NCBI GenBank assembly: GCA_946811185.2
Contig: OX328099.1
Coordinates: 71,862,714-71,926,713 of the forward strand
DNA from: Hippopus hippopus
Lineage: Eukaryota; Mollusca; Bivalvia; Cardiida; Cardiidae
Direction: 5' to 3'
Length of the DNA stretch: 64,000 bases
Both the position numbers and the translations under genes were made by a program. Numbering within the stretch: the stretch's first letter is position 1; every line of letters begins with the position of its first letter. Shown one piece after another: positions 45,681 to 58,200 of the stretch. The notes beneath the pieces are model-generated. The model was not told the DNA's origin. It did no database searches and saw only the letters and a list, made by a program, of their open reading frames with translations.

Positions 45681-45705
45681 ATTGGGGGGGGGGGGGGAAT
45701 ATTCA

Positions 45706-45970
45706 TATGAGCCATGCTCTGTAAAAAGGGGGCTTAATGCACCTGCAGAAAGTATCAACCCAGGTCATCCTGCGCAGTTCGTGCAGGCTGACCCAAGTCG
45801 AAACTTTCCACTTGTAGTAAATTTTCTGCATGTCAACCAGTCTACCCCAGGATTCAGTCAGTTGTGATACAAAAAGGATTTGATGGATCCATAGTTCTGT
45901 GACAACTTACTTGGCATCATGCACCATGGAGATACATTAAGTCCCCTTTTCCTTGAGCCTGGCTCATATA
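45706..45970. mobile_element. MITE-G, full length
   Basis: Flanked by ATAT-type sequence on both sides; preceded by a G14 run at 45685. Confidence 0.86.
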
Positions 45971-46086
45971 TAACTTGTGTGTGAAGCTGGAATATGAATT
46001 TTGGTAAGATTCCTGTATGTGAAAATATGTATTGTGAATGAGAGAAAAAATAGCATGTAAATAGAAACTACCATTCATTTTGGTTA

Positions 46087-46305
46087 ACTCTTTACCAGAC
46101 AACAAAATTTTGGTCCAGTTTGAAAGCATTTGCAAACAACAAATTCAAGGCAAACTCAAATGACAGAACTTGTCAGTGACAGGATAGAAAACGTTGTGGT
46201 AAAAGGAGAAAATGCTGGTTACCAGCATTTTCTCCTTTTCCCACAAATTTTTCAAAAGCAATCTTTTTCAGGGTTATGAAATCTTGGGGTTTCATGGTGA
46301 AGGGT
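46087..46305. mobile_element. MITE-1, orientation B
   Basis: Full length, TTAA flanks. Confidence 0.88.
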
Positions 46306-46721
46306 TAAAAATTACATTAACTGTGGCATTACAAAAAAAGTTGATTGTGTTTCTCATGCATAGATTTATGCAATCTCATCGTCAGTTCTTATTGTCATGA
46401 AGATCATTATAACCTAAATTCATCTAATGAAATAAACGAAGAGAAAGGACTTTTTGTTGGTTGAATAATTTGTGCTAGAGAACAAGGTTTGAGCCTCACT
46501 GAAAGCACTGTTTTTTTGGGGGAATGTCCTTGGTCAAGACACTTTTGATCCCTAGTCTAGCACTGGCGAAACCTAGGACATACATGAATATGTGAGCTGC
46601 CACTGTTGTGTTGAAAGTGGCATAAAACACCATTCATATCAGTCTGTAACTGAAATTGTTTTAATACAATGGTATAAAAATTCAAGACACTTGGATACCC
46701 ACATTTAAATCTTTTTCTAGA

Positions 46722-46932
46722 ACAAAATTTTAGATTTGGTCCTTATCCAAGGTATTTGTGAAATTAAATGTGGCCGATAGAATGGGATTTTTTTTTTTTT
46801 TTTTGAAATTGTGGAAATCATTGTGGCAAAATGAGAAAATGCTGGTTACAAGCATTTTCTTTTTTCCCACTATCATTTTTAAAAGCAGTCTTGGTCAGGG
46901 ACATAAATTCATGGGATTGTTGGTAAATGCCT
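46722..46932. mobile_element. MITE-1, orientation B, decayed
   Basis: Contains a T-rich expansion at about 46790; hairpin only partial. Confidence 0.65.
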
Positions 46933-46959
46933 AAGACTTCTAGGTACTGGCATTTAACC

Positions 46960-47179
46960 CTTTACCACAATCCTGTGTTTTAATGACCAAGGAGAGAATG
47001 CTTTTTAAAACGTGGCAAAAGGAGAAAATGCTGGTAACTAGCATTTTCTCCTTTTCTCACAATGTTTTCTGCCCTGTCAAAGACAACTGCTTGAACCAAA
47101 TCTTTGTACCAACTTCAATTTGTCATCTGCATTTGCTTTCAATTTGGACCGGTCTAAAATTTTGTAGTCTGGTAAAGAG
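46960..47179. mobile_element. MITE-1, orientation A
   Basis: Near full length, good hairpin. Confidence 0.85.
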
Positions 47180-47267
47180 TAACAAGTCAATGATGATGAA
47201 ATTGTGAAGCGCCATTTGAGTGAGGCCAGCATTTTCAGTGAATAGGATGGAAACATTTCAATTTTTC

Positions 47268-47520
47268 AAGGCTAATAGCTGAGCATTGTAGCTCTGGTGA
47301 CAATGCACAGGGCTTGAAACCCATCGATCACTAGTTCAATAGCCAGCTTGGCCAAATTCTTTTCAAGGATTGATTATAGCCATTGTGACAGGGTCAGTTC
47401 ATTCCTCTCTCACCACTGTTTCGACAAATTGCATATGGTTTGGGAAGAATGATGTGCAGAGTACCTGGACTGGTAAACGAAACTTGAGAAAAGCATAGGT
47501 AGGTGCATTGGCTACCGCTA
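47268..47520 (+). mobile_element. SINE-A copy, decayed, plus strand
   Basis: Same body in the opposite orientation to the other four copies. Confidence 0.65.
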
Positions 47521-47609
47521 CATAATGGAAGTAATTATAGACAGGACATTAAGCATCATATAAACAAACAGTGAATAAAATGTACATATACACAACACAA
47601 TGTAATATT

Positions 47610-48335
47610 AGTTGTCCAGTCAGATGGCAGGGCACTTGGAAACTTGTTCACAGCTGTGGCAAATCGTGTCACCCCTAGCCAAAGACGAGTTTTTTCAACA
47701 GCCATGAAAAAGTTTCCATGTGCCCTGCCACCTGATTGCACAAATTCCAAGGTGTATTCAAGTGTAATTTCCATTTTATAGTGACACAAATCAAGTACGC
47801 TTACAAAATCAAATTTCCCTTCTGAGAGCCCAAACATGTTGAAAGCTGAGGTCAATGAAAACTGTGTAAAATGTGCAGTTTGGTGTATAAAGTCACTGCT
47901 ATAGACATTTCACATATTTTCATTTAAACATGGATTTTAACATCTTCAAGGTAAGTAACTTTTCATCTTAAGATTTGTTGGCAAAATTTAAACACCATTA
48001 GTTTATCTTGCTTAACGTAACAATGTATGACAGTTGACACTTAACAATTTGTTTACATGACAAAGGAAAAGCTTATTTTAAACCTATGTATTTGTTTCAG
48101 AATGACAACATACGACAGAATATTTAACCAGATTATTTTATTTTCAAAAGCAATCCATTCCTTCCACTTTAATGACAAATATCACTGGAAACTAGTAATA
48201 ATATGCTGTATTTGTCTTGTGGGGGACTCACACCCATTGACTATGCCATCTTGGATTTTGCGTTAAAGTGTAGTCAAGTCTATGGGGCTCCCAACAGGGA
48301 AACTGCTTTTCCCTGGAGCTTGCCAGTGTACAGCA
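47610..48335. mobile_element. Hairpin element P, reverse copy, interrupted
   Basis: Inverted repeat at 47615-47755, middle part to about 47890, then an unrelated 330-bp insert, then the GCCATCTTGGATTTTGCG to GGGAAACTGCTTTT part at 48235-48315. The insert at 47900-48225 shows nothing recognised. Confidence 0.65.
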
Positions 48336-48626
48336 ATACATATTCGGAGCATATTATCCAATTATATTGCGAGAAATTTCTTTCCAGCATATAGAATGGC
48401 CTGTTCAGTTTAACTGATAATCTGTTTTATGCCTGACTTCTTTAATTTATAAAAATATACATATTTACAAATATGATGAAAAAATACCCTTTTAATAAAT
48501 GGTTGCAATATACACCATGAATCTAAAGAAACCTATTGGTCAAATACAACTTTGCCTTGCTAAACCATGGAATGTTAAAAGCAGGTTAAGGCATATAAAA
48601 TCTCAAATGTCAGGCTTCAAATCTTT

Positions 48627-48955
48627 TACAAATTACAAAATTGTAGACTCTTTCCATATTGAAAGCATTTGTATATGACAAATTAATTTTAGCTCAAGTG
48701 ATGGAATTCCTGTTTGAAACGGTACAAAACAGTGTTGGAAAAGGAGAAAATGCCACCATTTTCTTCTTTTCCCAAAAATGTTTTCAAAAGCCTACAATTC
48801 TACAATTTTAGACTCTTTTTATGGTCTCTTATAGGGTAGAAACCATTGCAGGAATCGAGAAAATGCTGGTTACCAGCATTTTCTCCTTTTCCCACAATGT
48901 TTTTAAAAGCCTACTTTGCCAGGGTCATGACACACGGAATTCTTTGGTGAAGGGT
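48627..48955. mobile_element. Two damaged MITE-1 copies in tandem, orientation B
   Basis: The first (48627-48790) lacks its right end, the second (48795-48955) lacks much of its left side but has a complete hairpin. Confidence 0.75.
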
Positions 48956-49101
48956 TCACTAGGCCACTTGGGGCATGAATTTGGAAATTCCAAAAGTTTA
49001 CCCTCACTTATCACAAGATTTAAACCCCAGGCCTCTGTGAGGGGCTGATGCTGAAGCCCTACACATTTGTCTCCATTACAGATAAACATGTGACATTGCA
49101 A

Positions 49102-49277
49102 TTACACAAAATCAGATGTAAAACTTCTTCCATGATACTTTTGCTGTATAACTGAGAGTTTCAGCTCTTGTTTTGAACTTGTATTTCTCACTCTTTGTGG
49201 AAGATCACTGTTACACCCTGATTCTATGACTGGTTGATATTTTGCAAATAAATTACTGGAAATTTGAATGGGATCTC
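49102..49277 (-). CDS. NAGLU: NAGLU terminal exon and stop
   Basis: Encodes GDPIQISSNLFAKY followed by a poorly conserved tail ending SFTSDFV and TAA at 49104-49102. Acceptor TTGTAG. No convincing polyadenylation signal was found just downstream. Confidence 0.85.
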
Positions 49278-52200
49278 CTACAATTAGATATGTAAAAATG
49301 TAAGGTTCTAACACGTTTTGTTGTAAAAGAACAAAGCATAAAACTATTTATCAAGGATTGGAAGTTAAAAGTGGTTTTTCTGCTATTACATGTATTTAAA
49401 TTTTCTTCAAAAAGTTAACCTAACTCTATACCAGACCTCAAAATTTAGATTTGTCACTATTAAAAATAGCCCCTCCGGGTAGCTCAGTGGTTAGCATATC
49501 TGACTCATGACCTTGTGGTTACGGGTTTGATCCCCAATTGAGACAAACTTTCTTTCCAGTGATGCATGTGAGAAAAGTAGTCGGTGACTTGGAAAGAAAC
49601 TTTTGTCAGTACTGGTGTGAGAAAGTCAGGAGACACATACGTAGGTGTACTGACCACCATAATAATTATGACCTAAGCTGTAAACGGCATGAAACTTCAA
49701 TACAAACAAAATAAATTACCAAAAAGATTTACATATATCACAGGCATCTTATTGCATCACAGGTATCTTATTGTCTTTGAAAAGGTCAGCAAACAGAGAA
49801 TAAGCCACATTTTATCCTTTACCTTCGTTGCCTTTTAAAACCCTTTAACCTTCGGGTTGTAAAATCACAGGAAAGTTTACTAAGCCCTTTACCAAGTTAT
49901 CTCAAGTTTTTGCAACCCTGAGGAGTAAGACTTTTGAAAAACATTTTCTCTTTTTCTCATGCTGTTATTTATCCTTTTAAAGACCAATATCACCCCTTCA
50001 GTAACATTTTATTTTTCGTCTGCAAATGCTTTCAATTTGGACAAGTCTAAATTTTTGTCGTCTGCTAAAGAGTTAACCCTTTACCAAACAATCCTGTGTT
50101 TTCACGACCATAAGAATGAAGCCTTTGGAAAACATTGTGGGAAAAGGAGAAAATGTTGGTTACCAGCATTTTGTCCTTTTCTCAAAATGTTTTCTATCCT
50201 ATTGAAGACAAATTCCATCTTTTGAGCCACATTTAATTTGCTGTCTGCAAATATGCTTTCAATTTAGACAAGTCTTCATTTTTTCGTCATTTGTTAAACA
50301 GTTAAAGATAAAGTTACACTTACCTACTGGAACTGTGGGATATTCACGTCTGTCATACGTAAACGGCTGCTCTATCTTTTCAAATGTTAATACATCATAT
50401 TCTGTCTGGTTAAATGTTATCCCCTGAAAATGGTACTGATCAGTTACAATGTTATTGCAACAGTTCTGACACATAGCCTCCCAAGGCGGGGATTGAACCC
50501 AGGACCTCTAGGTCCCAAGGCAAATGCTCTACCACAGCGCCACAAATGCCAGCTCTGTAGAAAGGCAGTAAAAGTGTCCACCTTTTACAAACAAAAGCTA
50601 TACATTGATATCTATCTGGGGGATAGACCAGTATGCTTCATTATCAAATGAGGAACACAGCTGAATCACAAACCATCAAACATGAAACACATATGCATCA
50701 GGGCTGCGTTTCACTTAACTGCGTAGATTTACGCAAATTATTTGGGAATTTATATACACACATACAATCCCTGCTTTACCCAAAGGTATGAGCTGGTGTT
50801 AAGTTAAGCACATATTTACTCAAATCATAAAGTTATGCAGTTTAGTGAAACTTGTTTTCAGACTTGATGCTTACTTACATAAACTGTGTTCTCAAATTTC
50901 GTGCGTACGCTGTTAAGTGAAATGCAGCCCTGATATTTATGCTCATTAACCTTTAATCACACAATCCCGAGTTATAACAACCCTGACAAAGAAGCCTTTT
51001 GAAAACTTTGTGGGAAAAGGATAAATTGCTGGTTACCAACATTTTCTCCTTTTTCCCACAATGTTTTCTACCATATCAAGGCCAAATTTTGTCATTTCAG
51101 CCACCATCCATTTGTTGTCTGCAAATGTTTTCAATTTGGACAAGTCTGACATTTTGGTGTTTGGTAAAGGGTTAACTCTTTACCAAATGACAAAATTTTA
51201 GACTGGTCCAAATTGAAAGCATTTGCAGACGACAAAATAAACGTGACTCAAAAATTGAAACTTGACTTTAGAAGAGTAGAAAACATTGTGGGAAAAGGAG
51301 AAAATGCTGGTTACCAGCATTTTCTTCTTTTCCCACAATGTTTTCAGAAGGCTTCTTCCTCTGGGTCGTAAAAACCAGTGATTGTTTGGTAAAGGGTTTA
51401 ACCATTTTTCAAGTTTTATAGATTCAAACATGCAAACAATGGTACACAAACCTCACTGCACCATGGCAGGATCTATTCTGAGAAGTTTAGTCAAAATTGG
51501 ATGGGTAGTTTCAGGGAAGATATTTCAAACAGAAACACTCACAGACGGAGTGACACTTGGCCAAGACTGGCCTTTGGTTAGTGTAAGCTAAAAGACTTGG
51601 CCTGTCACAAAAGATGACTTGATATGCAGGCCAAAGGCTTTGATAAAAAGAAATGAGCTATGCTCCGTGAAAATAGGGCTTAACACATCTGCAAAAACTA
51701 TCAACCCAGGTCAGCCTGCACATTTCGTGCAGGCTGACCTGGGCTGATAGTTTTTGCTGTTGGTCAATTTTCTGCATATCAAAGGACTAGTCTACCTAAG
51801 GATTAAGCTGGTTGTTAGACAAAAAAGATTTTATGAATCCATAACTATGTGACAACTTGCTTGGTATTATGGATCACAGAGATGCAATAAACCCCCTTTT
51901 GCCAGAGCATGGCTAAAATCTCTTTGAATATGTTCACTGACATACAGACAAGCTGGTCCCAGAATACTGGACAAAAACATTCACTTAAAGGGGGAAATAG
52001 AAAACAAATTATCAAAGGGGCATGACTATAATACTTTGTCATACCTTTTCTAATGAATCTTGCAGCATTTGTAAAAACAGTTGCCATCTTGGAGCATAAA
52101 AACTGGAATGAGAAGAAAAAAAAAGACAAACATTTGTTTTTTATCCTCTTTTATACATACATATAGTCAGACAAGTTGATTGTATGGTGTTTTTTACACT

Positions 52201-55200
52201 GATCTCAACATCACTTCATTTATATCACAGTGACATCTCATTTATTTGCGTCCATGGTTGTACCAGTACTAGGCCAGGGCTTTGAAGTTTCTCTTAAAGA
52301 CACTCTCAAGCCTCAAGCAATGATTGAGCCAAGGCCCTCTGGATTGCAAATACAACACCTTCTCCAATTAGCCACACAGGACTCCAGTCACTGGCAGCAC
52401 ATTTTTTTTTTTTAAATTCATATTTTCAAGTTGTTGTAGAATGAAGGTTGGAAGGTAATGTAGATAATGTTCAAGAACTTTCCACACCAACATTCACCAA
52501 CTATTCAGTATATTATTCAAAAGCAAAATTCCAAGACTTAACCTCTGATTGGCTGAAATGTTTAAGATATTGCTTACAATAATGTGCAGTATGAGGACTG
52601 ATTTATTATCAAAGTTTTACAATTGACTTTTACTGTATGTCTGTGGTGTTATACATTGACGAAATGGACATATTTGTACTTGGACATGTTGCCTAGCTTT
52701 TTATATTGATAGGACACACACACTTTTTTCTCGCAGCTAAAAACAAGTAAAAAATTTATTGTGAGGAAAGGAGAAGTTGATCATACCAGGCAGTTTCTCC
52801 TTTTTCACAATGTTTCCTCTTGTTTTCACACACTAAACCAAAGTCCATGTTGATTACCCATATTTTAAAAGGATATTTATTGGGCCATCTGCGGCAAGTT
52901 TGTTCAGGAGATAGGAAGCTAACACAGCCCTGGGTCTGTATTCACTAACCATTCCTAAGAGCATTCTTAGTTTTATTCTCAAAGAAATTTTAAACTTGAA
53001 AGTAACACAACTTCTGATTGGCTGAAGCAAATGGCATAGCCAATCAGAAGTTGTGTTACTTTCTAAATTTATATTTAGACTAAGAATAATCTTAGGCATA
53101 GTAGGTGTATACAGACCCTGATGAACCTACATGAGACACTTACTCTGCTGTCAACCCAGCCCACTGCTTGCATGCATAATCTCTGATCTGTAATAAACAA
53201 ATAGCATATAAATGAGCTATGCTCTGTGAAAAGGTGGCTTAATGCATTTGCAAAAAAAAAAATATTGACCCTTGTCAGCCTATGCAGTCTGTCCAGGCTG
53301 ACACTGGTTCAAACTTTTTGCTATTTGTAAATTTTATGTATGTCCAAGGACCTTTTGCCTCCATATCCAGTTAATTGTTAGACAAAATAGATTTTATGGA
53401 TCCATATATTATGTGATGTCTTGCTAGGTATCATGTATGACAGAGATGCATTAAATCCCCATTTCCCAGAACATAGCTTATATACATACATGAATATCTA
53501 TCAATCGACCTACAATCCATAAAGGATGATTAATTCCATGAAACATTGTACAATGACTAAAAGACCATATTTTTCAAGATTTTTTTAAGTTTCACAATTA
53601 CCTACATTTTCTCCCTTTTCCACAATGTTTTTTATTATCTCAGACACAAATCCCACCATTTCAGCCATATTTAATACGTAATCTGCAAACCCTGAAAATA
53701 TTGAACAGTAAATCAATAATCAATAAAATCGATTTTGTCTAAATACCGACTACATCATGAGGTAGACTGGTCCTTGAACATGCTGAAAATTGACTGAAAG
53801 CAAAAACTTTCAACCCAGGTCAGCCTGTGTGGACAAGGTGCCCTGGGTGGATACTTTTTTTGCAGATGCATTAAACCCCCTTTTCACAGAGCATGACTCA
53901 TATATCAATAATTCATATTTTACAAAGTTGTTTTCGAACTTTCCTGCTGTAAACTTGTTAACCCTTTACCACACAATCCAGAGTTTTATCGTCCCTGAAA
54001 AAGATGGCTTTTGAAATCACTGAGGAGAAAAGGAGAAAATGCTGGAAACCAGCATTTTCTCCTTTTCCCACAATGTTTTCTAACCTATCAAATATAAAAC
54101 CATCATTTAACCCTTTACCAGACAACAAAATTTTAGCCTTGTCCAAATTGAAAGCATTTGCAGACGACAAACTGAATGTGACTCAAAATATAAAATTTGT
54201 CTTACAAAGCGTAGAAAACATTGTGGGAAAAGGAGAAAAAGCTGGTTACCAGCATTTTCTCCTTTTCCCACTATGTTTTCAAAAGTCTTCTTTCTCAGGA
54301 TCGTTAAAAGTTGTCATTGTGTGGTAAAGGGTTAAGCAACATTTAATTTGTTGTCTGGAAATACTTTCAATTTGGTACAGTCCAAAATTTTGTTGTTTGG
54401 TAAAGAGCTAAAAGCATCTAAAATACCTCCCCGGTTGGTCCCCATAAAGTTATCTGGTTTCTGGCATTATATTCCATTAGATCTTTTTCTTCTTCTGTCA
54501 CCCCATTTTCTCTAGCATCTCTCAACCATGTACCCAGTAGAAAATGAGAATCAGACTCCAGTAGTTTGTTTAGATCAGACAATAAATTAATCAACTTTCC
54601 TCCCGCTTCTCTGTGAAAAACATGAATACATACAGAATATTATGTTGTAGTAACTTTCCTGACGCAAGCAATTAATTCAAGCAGCGTGAGAAAATTTGAG
54701 AAGCAAATACAAGCACTAGGAAAGTGACTACAAAATAGCCTTTCTTTTATCATATACAGTATCTACAACTTTTCACTTTATTCAGTAAACAAATGAGACA
54801 ATTTATGGTGTGGAGGGTAGTATCTGCGGTTTTATGAATGGCAGATGTACATGTATATTACAGCATAACATTTTGACTAATCTAATTGCAAATCAATGCA
54901 TGCTTAGTCCGTGTGCAAGTTACATCATTATACCATATTTGGAACTGTATTTCACAATTTGTAGATACAGATTTTTTTTTTCATGCGTGTTAGTCATATT
55001 TTGTCACTGTATTTGAGCCAGAAAATTTACTGGTATATAATAAAACCATATATTATACTTCATGTGTCTATTTTTAGAAATGTTATGGGTAAAGAAATGT
55101 CGTAATTTAAGCTGGGGGGAATTATTTCCCCGTCACAGTGAATATTTTCCTCCTGCCGAAAATCTGGAACTACTTTTTTAAGTTTTTTAAGTTTTTAAGT

Positions 55201-58200
55201 TTTAAAAGTGGCATTCTAGACAAAATAATCAGAGGAAATATAATATATAATTTATTTCATCAGCTTGTGGTTAATATGGGGAAATATTTGCCTCAAAAGG
55301 GAAAGGTCCGCGAAAATAACTCGTGCCTTACAGTACTCGTTATTTTCGCATACCTTTCCCTTTTTCAGCAAATATTTCCCCATATTAACCACAAGCTGAT
55401 GAAATAAACTCTATTTATTATACATCTGCAACTCTCTTGCTCTGTGTAAAGCTTAATGCATCTGCAAAAAGTATTGACCAAGGTTAGCCAGTGCAGTCTG
55501 CGCATGCTGACCTGCGTTGAAACTTTTTGCTATTGGTCAATTTTTTTGATTGTCAAAGGACAAGTGTACCATGATTCAGTTGGTTGTTGTACAAAATGAA
55601 CTTTATGGATGAATAATTATGTGAGTACTTGCTTAGCATCATGCATTACAGGGATGCATTAAGCCCCATTTTCCCAGAGCATGGCTTACATGCATCTTAC
55701 ACTGATAAAATCAGACAGGCAGAAAAAAGAACATCTGTATCTAGGAGTATTCCAAGTTGCTGTTTCAGTGATAACCTGATTCCTGCTTAGCCCAACAACT
55801 TTGTTGTTGTGGTATATAACTCTATAACAAATGACGAAAATATAGACATGTCCAAATTCAAAGATATTGCAGGAGACAAACAAAATATAGCGTAATTTAT
55901 GAAATTTGTCTCTAAAAAGGCTGCTACCAGCATTTTCTCCTTTTCCCACAATGTTTTCAAAAACTTCTGTTTTTCAGGGTTGTAAAAATTTAGGACTGCG
56001 TGGTAAAAGATTAAAAAAACAATTAAAAAAACTCACGATAAAAGTGTCTTGTTCTTGCTGTGATATGCAGCCACAATATCTGTGTAGAAATTGATAGCAT
56101 ATACCTGCAGACTGTTTCTTCCAATGTCCGCTAAATCATACCTGTAAGAAAAAAAGAGCACTGAATGTGGGTGCCAATGCTCTGATACAGTTGCTTTTTG
56201 TGAAAATGTTTAACTTTAAACATATTATTTTACATCTATTGAGAAACAAGTTTTTACAACTTATACTAATCTCTCTTGATTCCACATCCTGGAAACTACA
56301 CTAGTACTTGCACCGAATGTGTGGGCCAATGGAAAATCCCATAGTTGACACCCGCTCCCGGGTATCGAACTCCAGACCTTATGGTTACAAGGCTGGCACT
56401 CTATCTCACAACCACAGACACCACATTGTGAAAATTTTAAATAAGAAAAGAGGCATAACTGTGTTAAAAATATTTTGATGGTTACCTGCCTATGCTGAAT
56501 GGGTTCCCTTTTTGATAGCGAATAACTAGTACAAGTATGAAGAAAATATCTTCACTGATGACAGAAATAATCATAAAATGCCATAGTTTTTGATAATTCT
56601 AATAAAAAAAGAGGCATAACTGTGTCAAAAATATGTTGATTGTTACCTGCTCCTGTTGTATGAGTTTCCCTTGTGACAGTTAACAACTCATGCAAGTATG
56701 AAGTAAACATCTTCAGTGTTGACAGAGATATTATAAAATGGCAAAGTTTTTGAAAATTTTAAGTTGCAAAATTGGTATTACTGTGTCAAGAATATGTCGG
56801 TTGTTACCTGCCCTTGTTGTATGGGTTCATCTCGTAATACTTAACAACTAGTCCAAAGCTGAAGTAATTATCTTCAGTAGTGACAGAGATATTACAAACT
56901 GTCAAAGTTTTTGCATGACTCAAGATGAGGATGCAGATGAGGACGTGGCTATGAAAGCCAAGCAAATAAGTGGTAATCATATTTTTTGCTGAAAAAAGCC
57001 AAGCTAATCAGTGGTAATCATATTTTTTGCTGAAAAAAGCCAAGCAAGTAAGTGGTAATCATATTTTTTGCTGAAACAATCCAAGCTAATCAGTGGTACT
57101 CATATTTTTTGCTGAAAACCAAGCTAATAAGTGGTAATCATATTTTCTGCTGAAAAAAGCCAAGCTAATAAGTGGTAATAATAAAAAGCCATGCTAATAT
57201 GTGGCAATTGTATTTTTTGCTGAAAAAACCAAGCTAAAAACTGGTAGTCAGATGTGTGTAAAAAGAAAACCTGAACAGGTGACTAAATGTGTGTAAATAG
57301 ACTAACTTGAAAAGGTGACTAGATGCGTATAAAAAGACAATCCTGGAAAGGTGACTAAAATGCGTGTAAAAGAGTGAACCGAAACACATGACTAGATGTG
57401 TATAAAAAGACTAACCTGAAAAGATGACTAGATGAAAGCACCTGAGCCGCCTGGATCATTTCTTTCCAAGCATTGTAGAGATCAGCTGTGTTATACCATA
57501 CCTACAAAACAAGCATATTGCTGTAAAGAATTAACCTAGTACCACACAGTCCAGAGTTTTAATGACCCTGAGAAAGAAGCTATTTGAAAACATTGTGGGA
57601 AAAGAAGAAAATGCTGGAAACCAGCATTTTCTCCTTTTCCCACAATGTTTTCTAGCCTTATGGACTCAAATCATCTTACTTGTTGTCTGCAAATGCCTTC
57701 AGTTTGGACATGCCCACAATTTTGCCAATTGGTAAAAAAATAACCGTTTATCAACCAATCCTGTAGGAAAGAATTTTTATCCCTTGGTGCAGTCTACCAT
57801 TTTTTCGTCTGCTTAAGAGGTCGACAAACAAAAGCAGGATTTTTGTAGAGCAAAAAGGAAGGTTGGTACCATTTTAGTCCTTAGATCATGTATTTGACAT
57901 AGACTAATGGTGATATAATCCACAGCACCCTGAGGGTAAAAGGATTGTCCTGTTTTACTTATCCTTATATCATGGTCGAATGGATGCAACATCTGGCCTG
58001 AGGTGGGGATAAATTATCAACTATCATCCTTCATACTCAACAAGAGCATAGCATGCGGGTGCCTACACTTGGCTGCAGTTGCTTTCAGTGAAAAAAGGCC
58101 ACAACTGTGTAAAAAATAATTTAGTGATTACCTGCCCTTGTTGTAAAAGCTCCGCTTTTGATAGTTAATAACTTGTCTGAGTTTGAAGTAAATATCTTCA

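Noticed and set aside
48203..48394. Open frame with GGLTPIDYAILDFALKCSQV suspected as a small gene or domesticated protein
   Set aside because: It overlaps element P in reverse; the DNA matches 5350-5440 on the other strand, so the frame is fortuitous.
56940..57440. CRISPR-like regular repeats
   Set aside because: Units are contiguous with no unique spacers, and the genome is eukaryotic.
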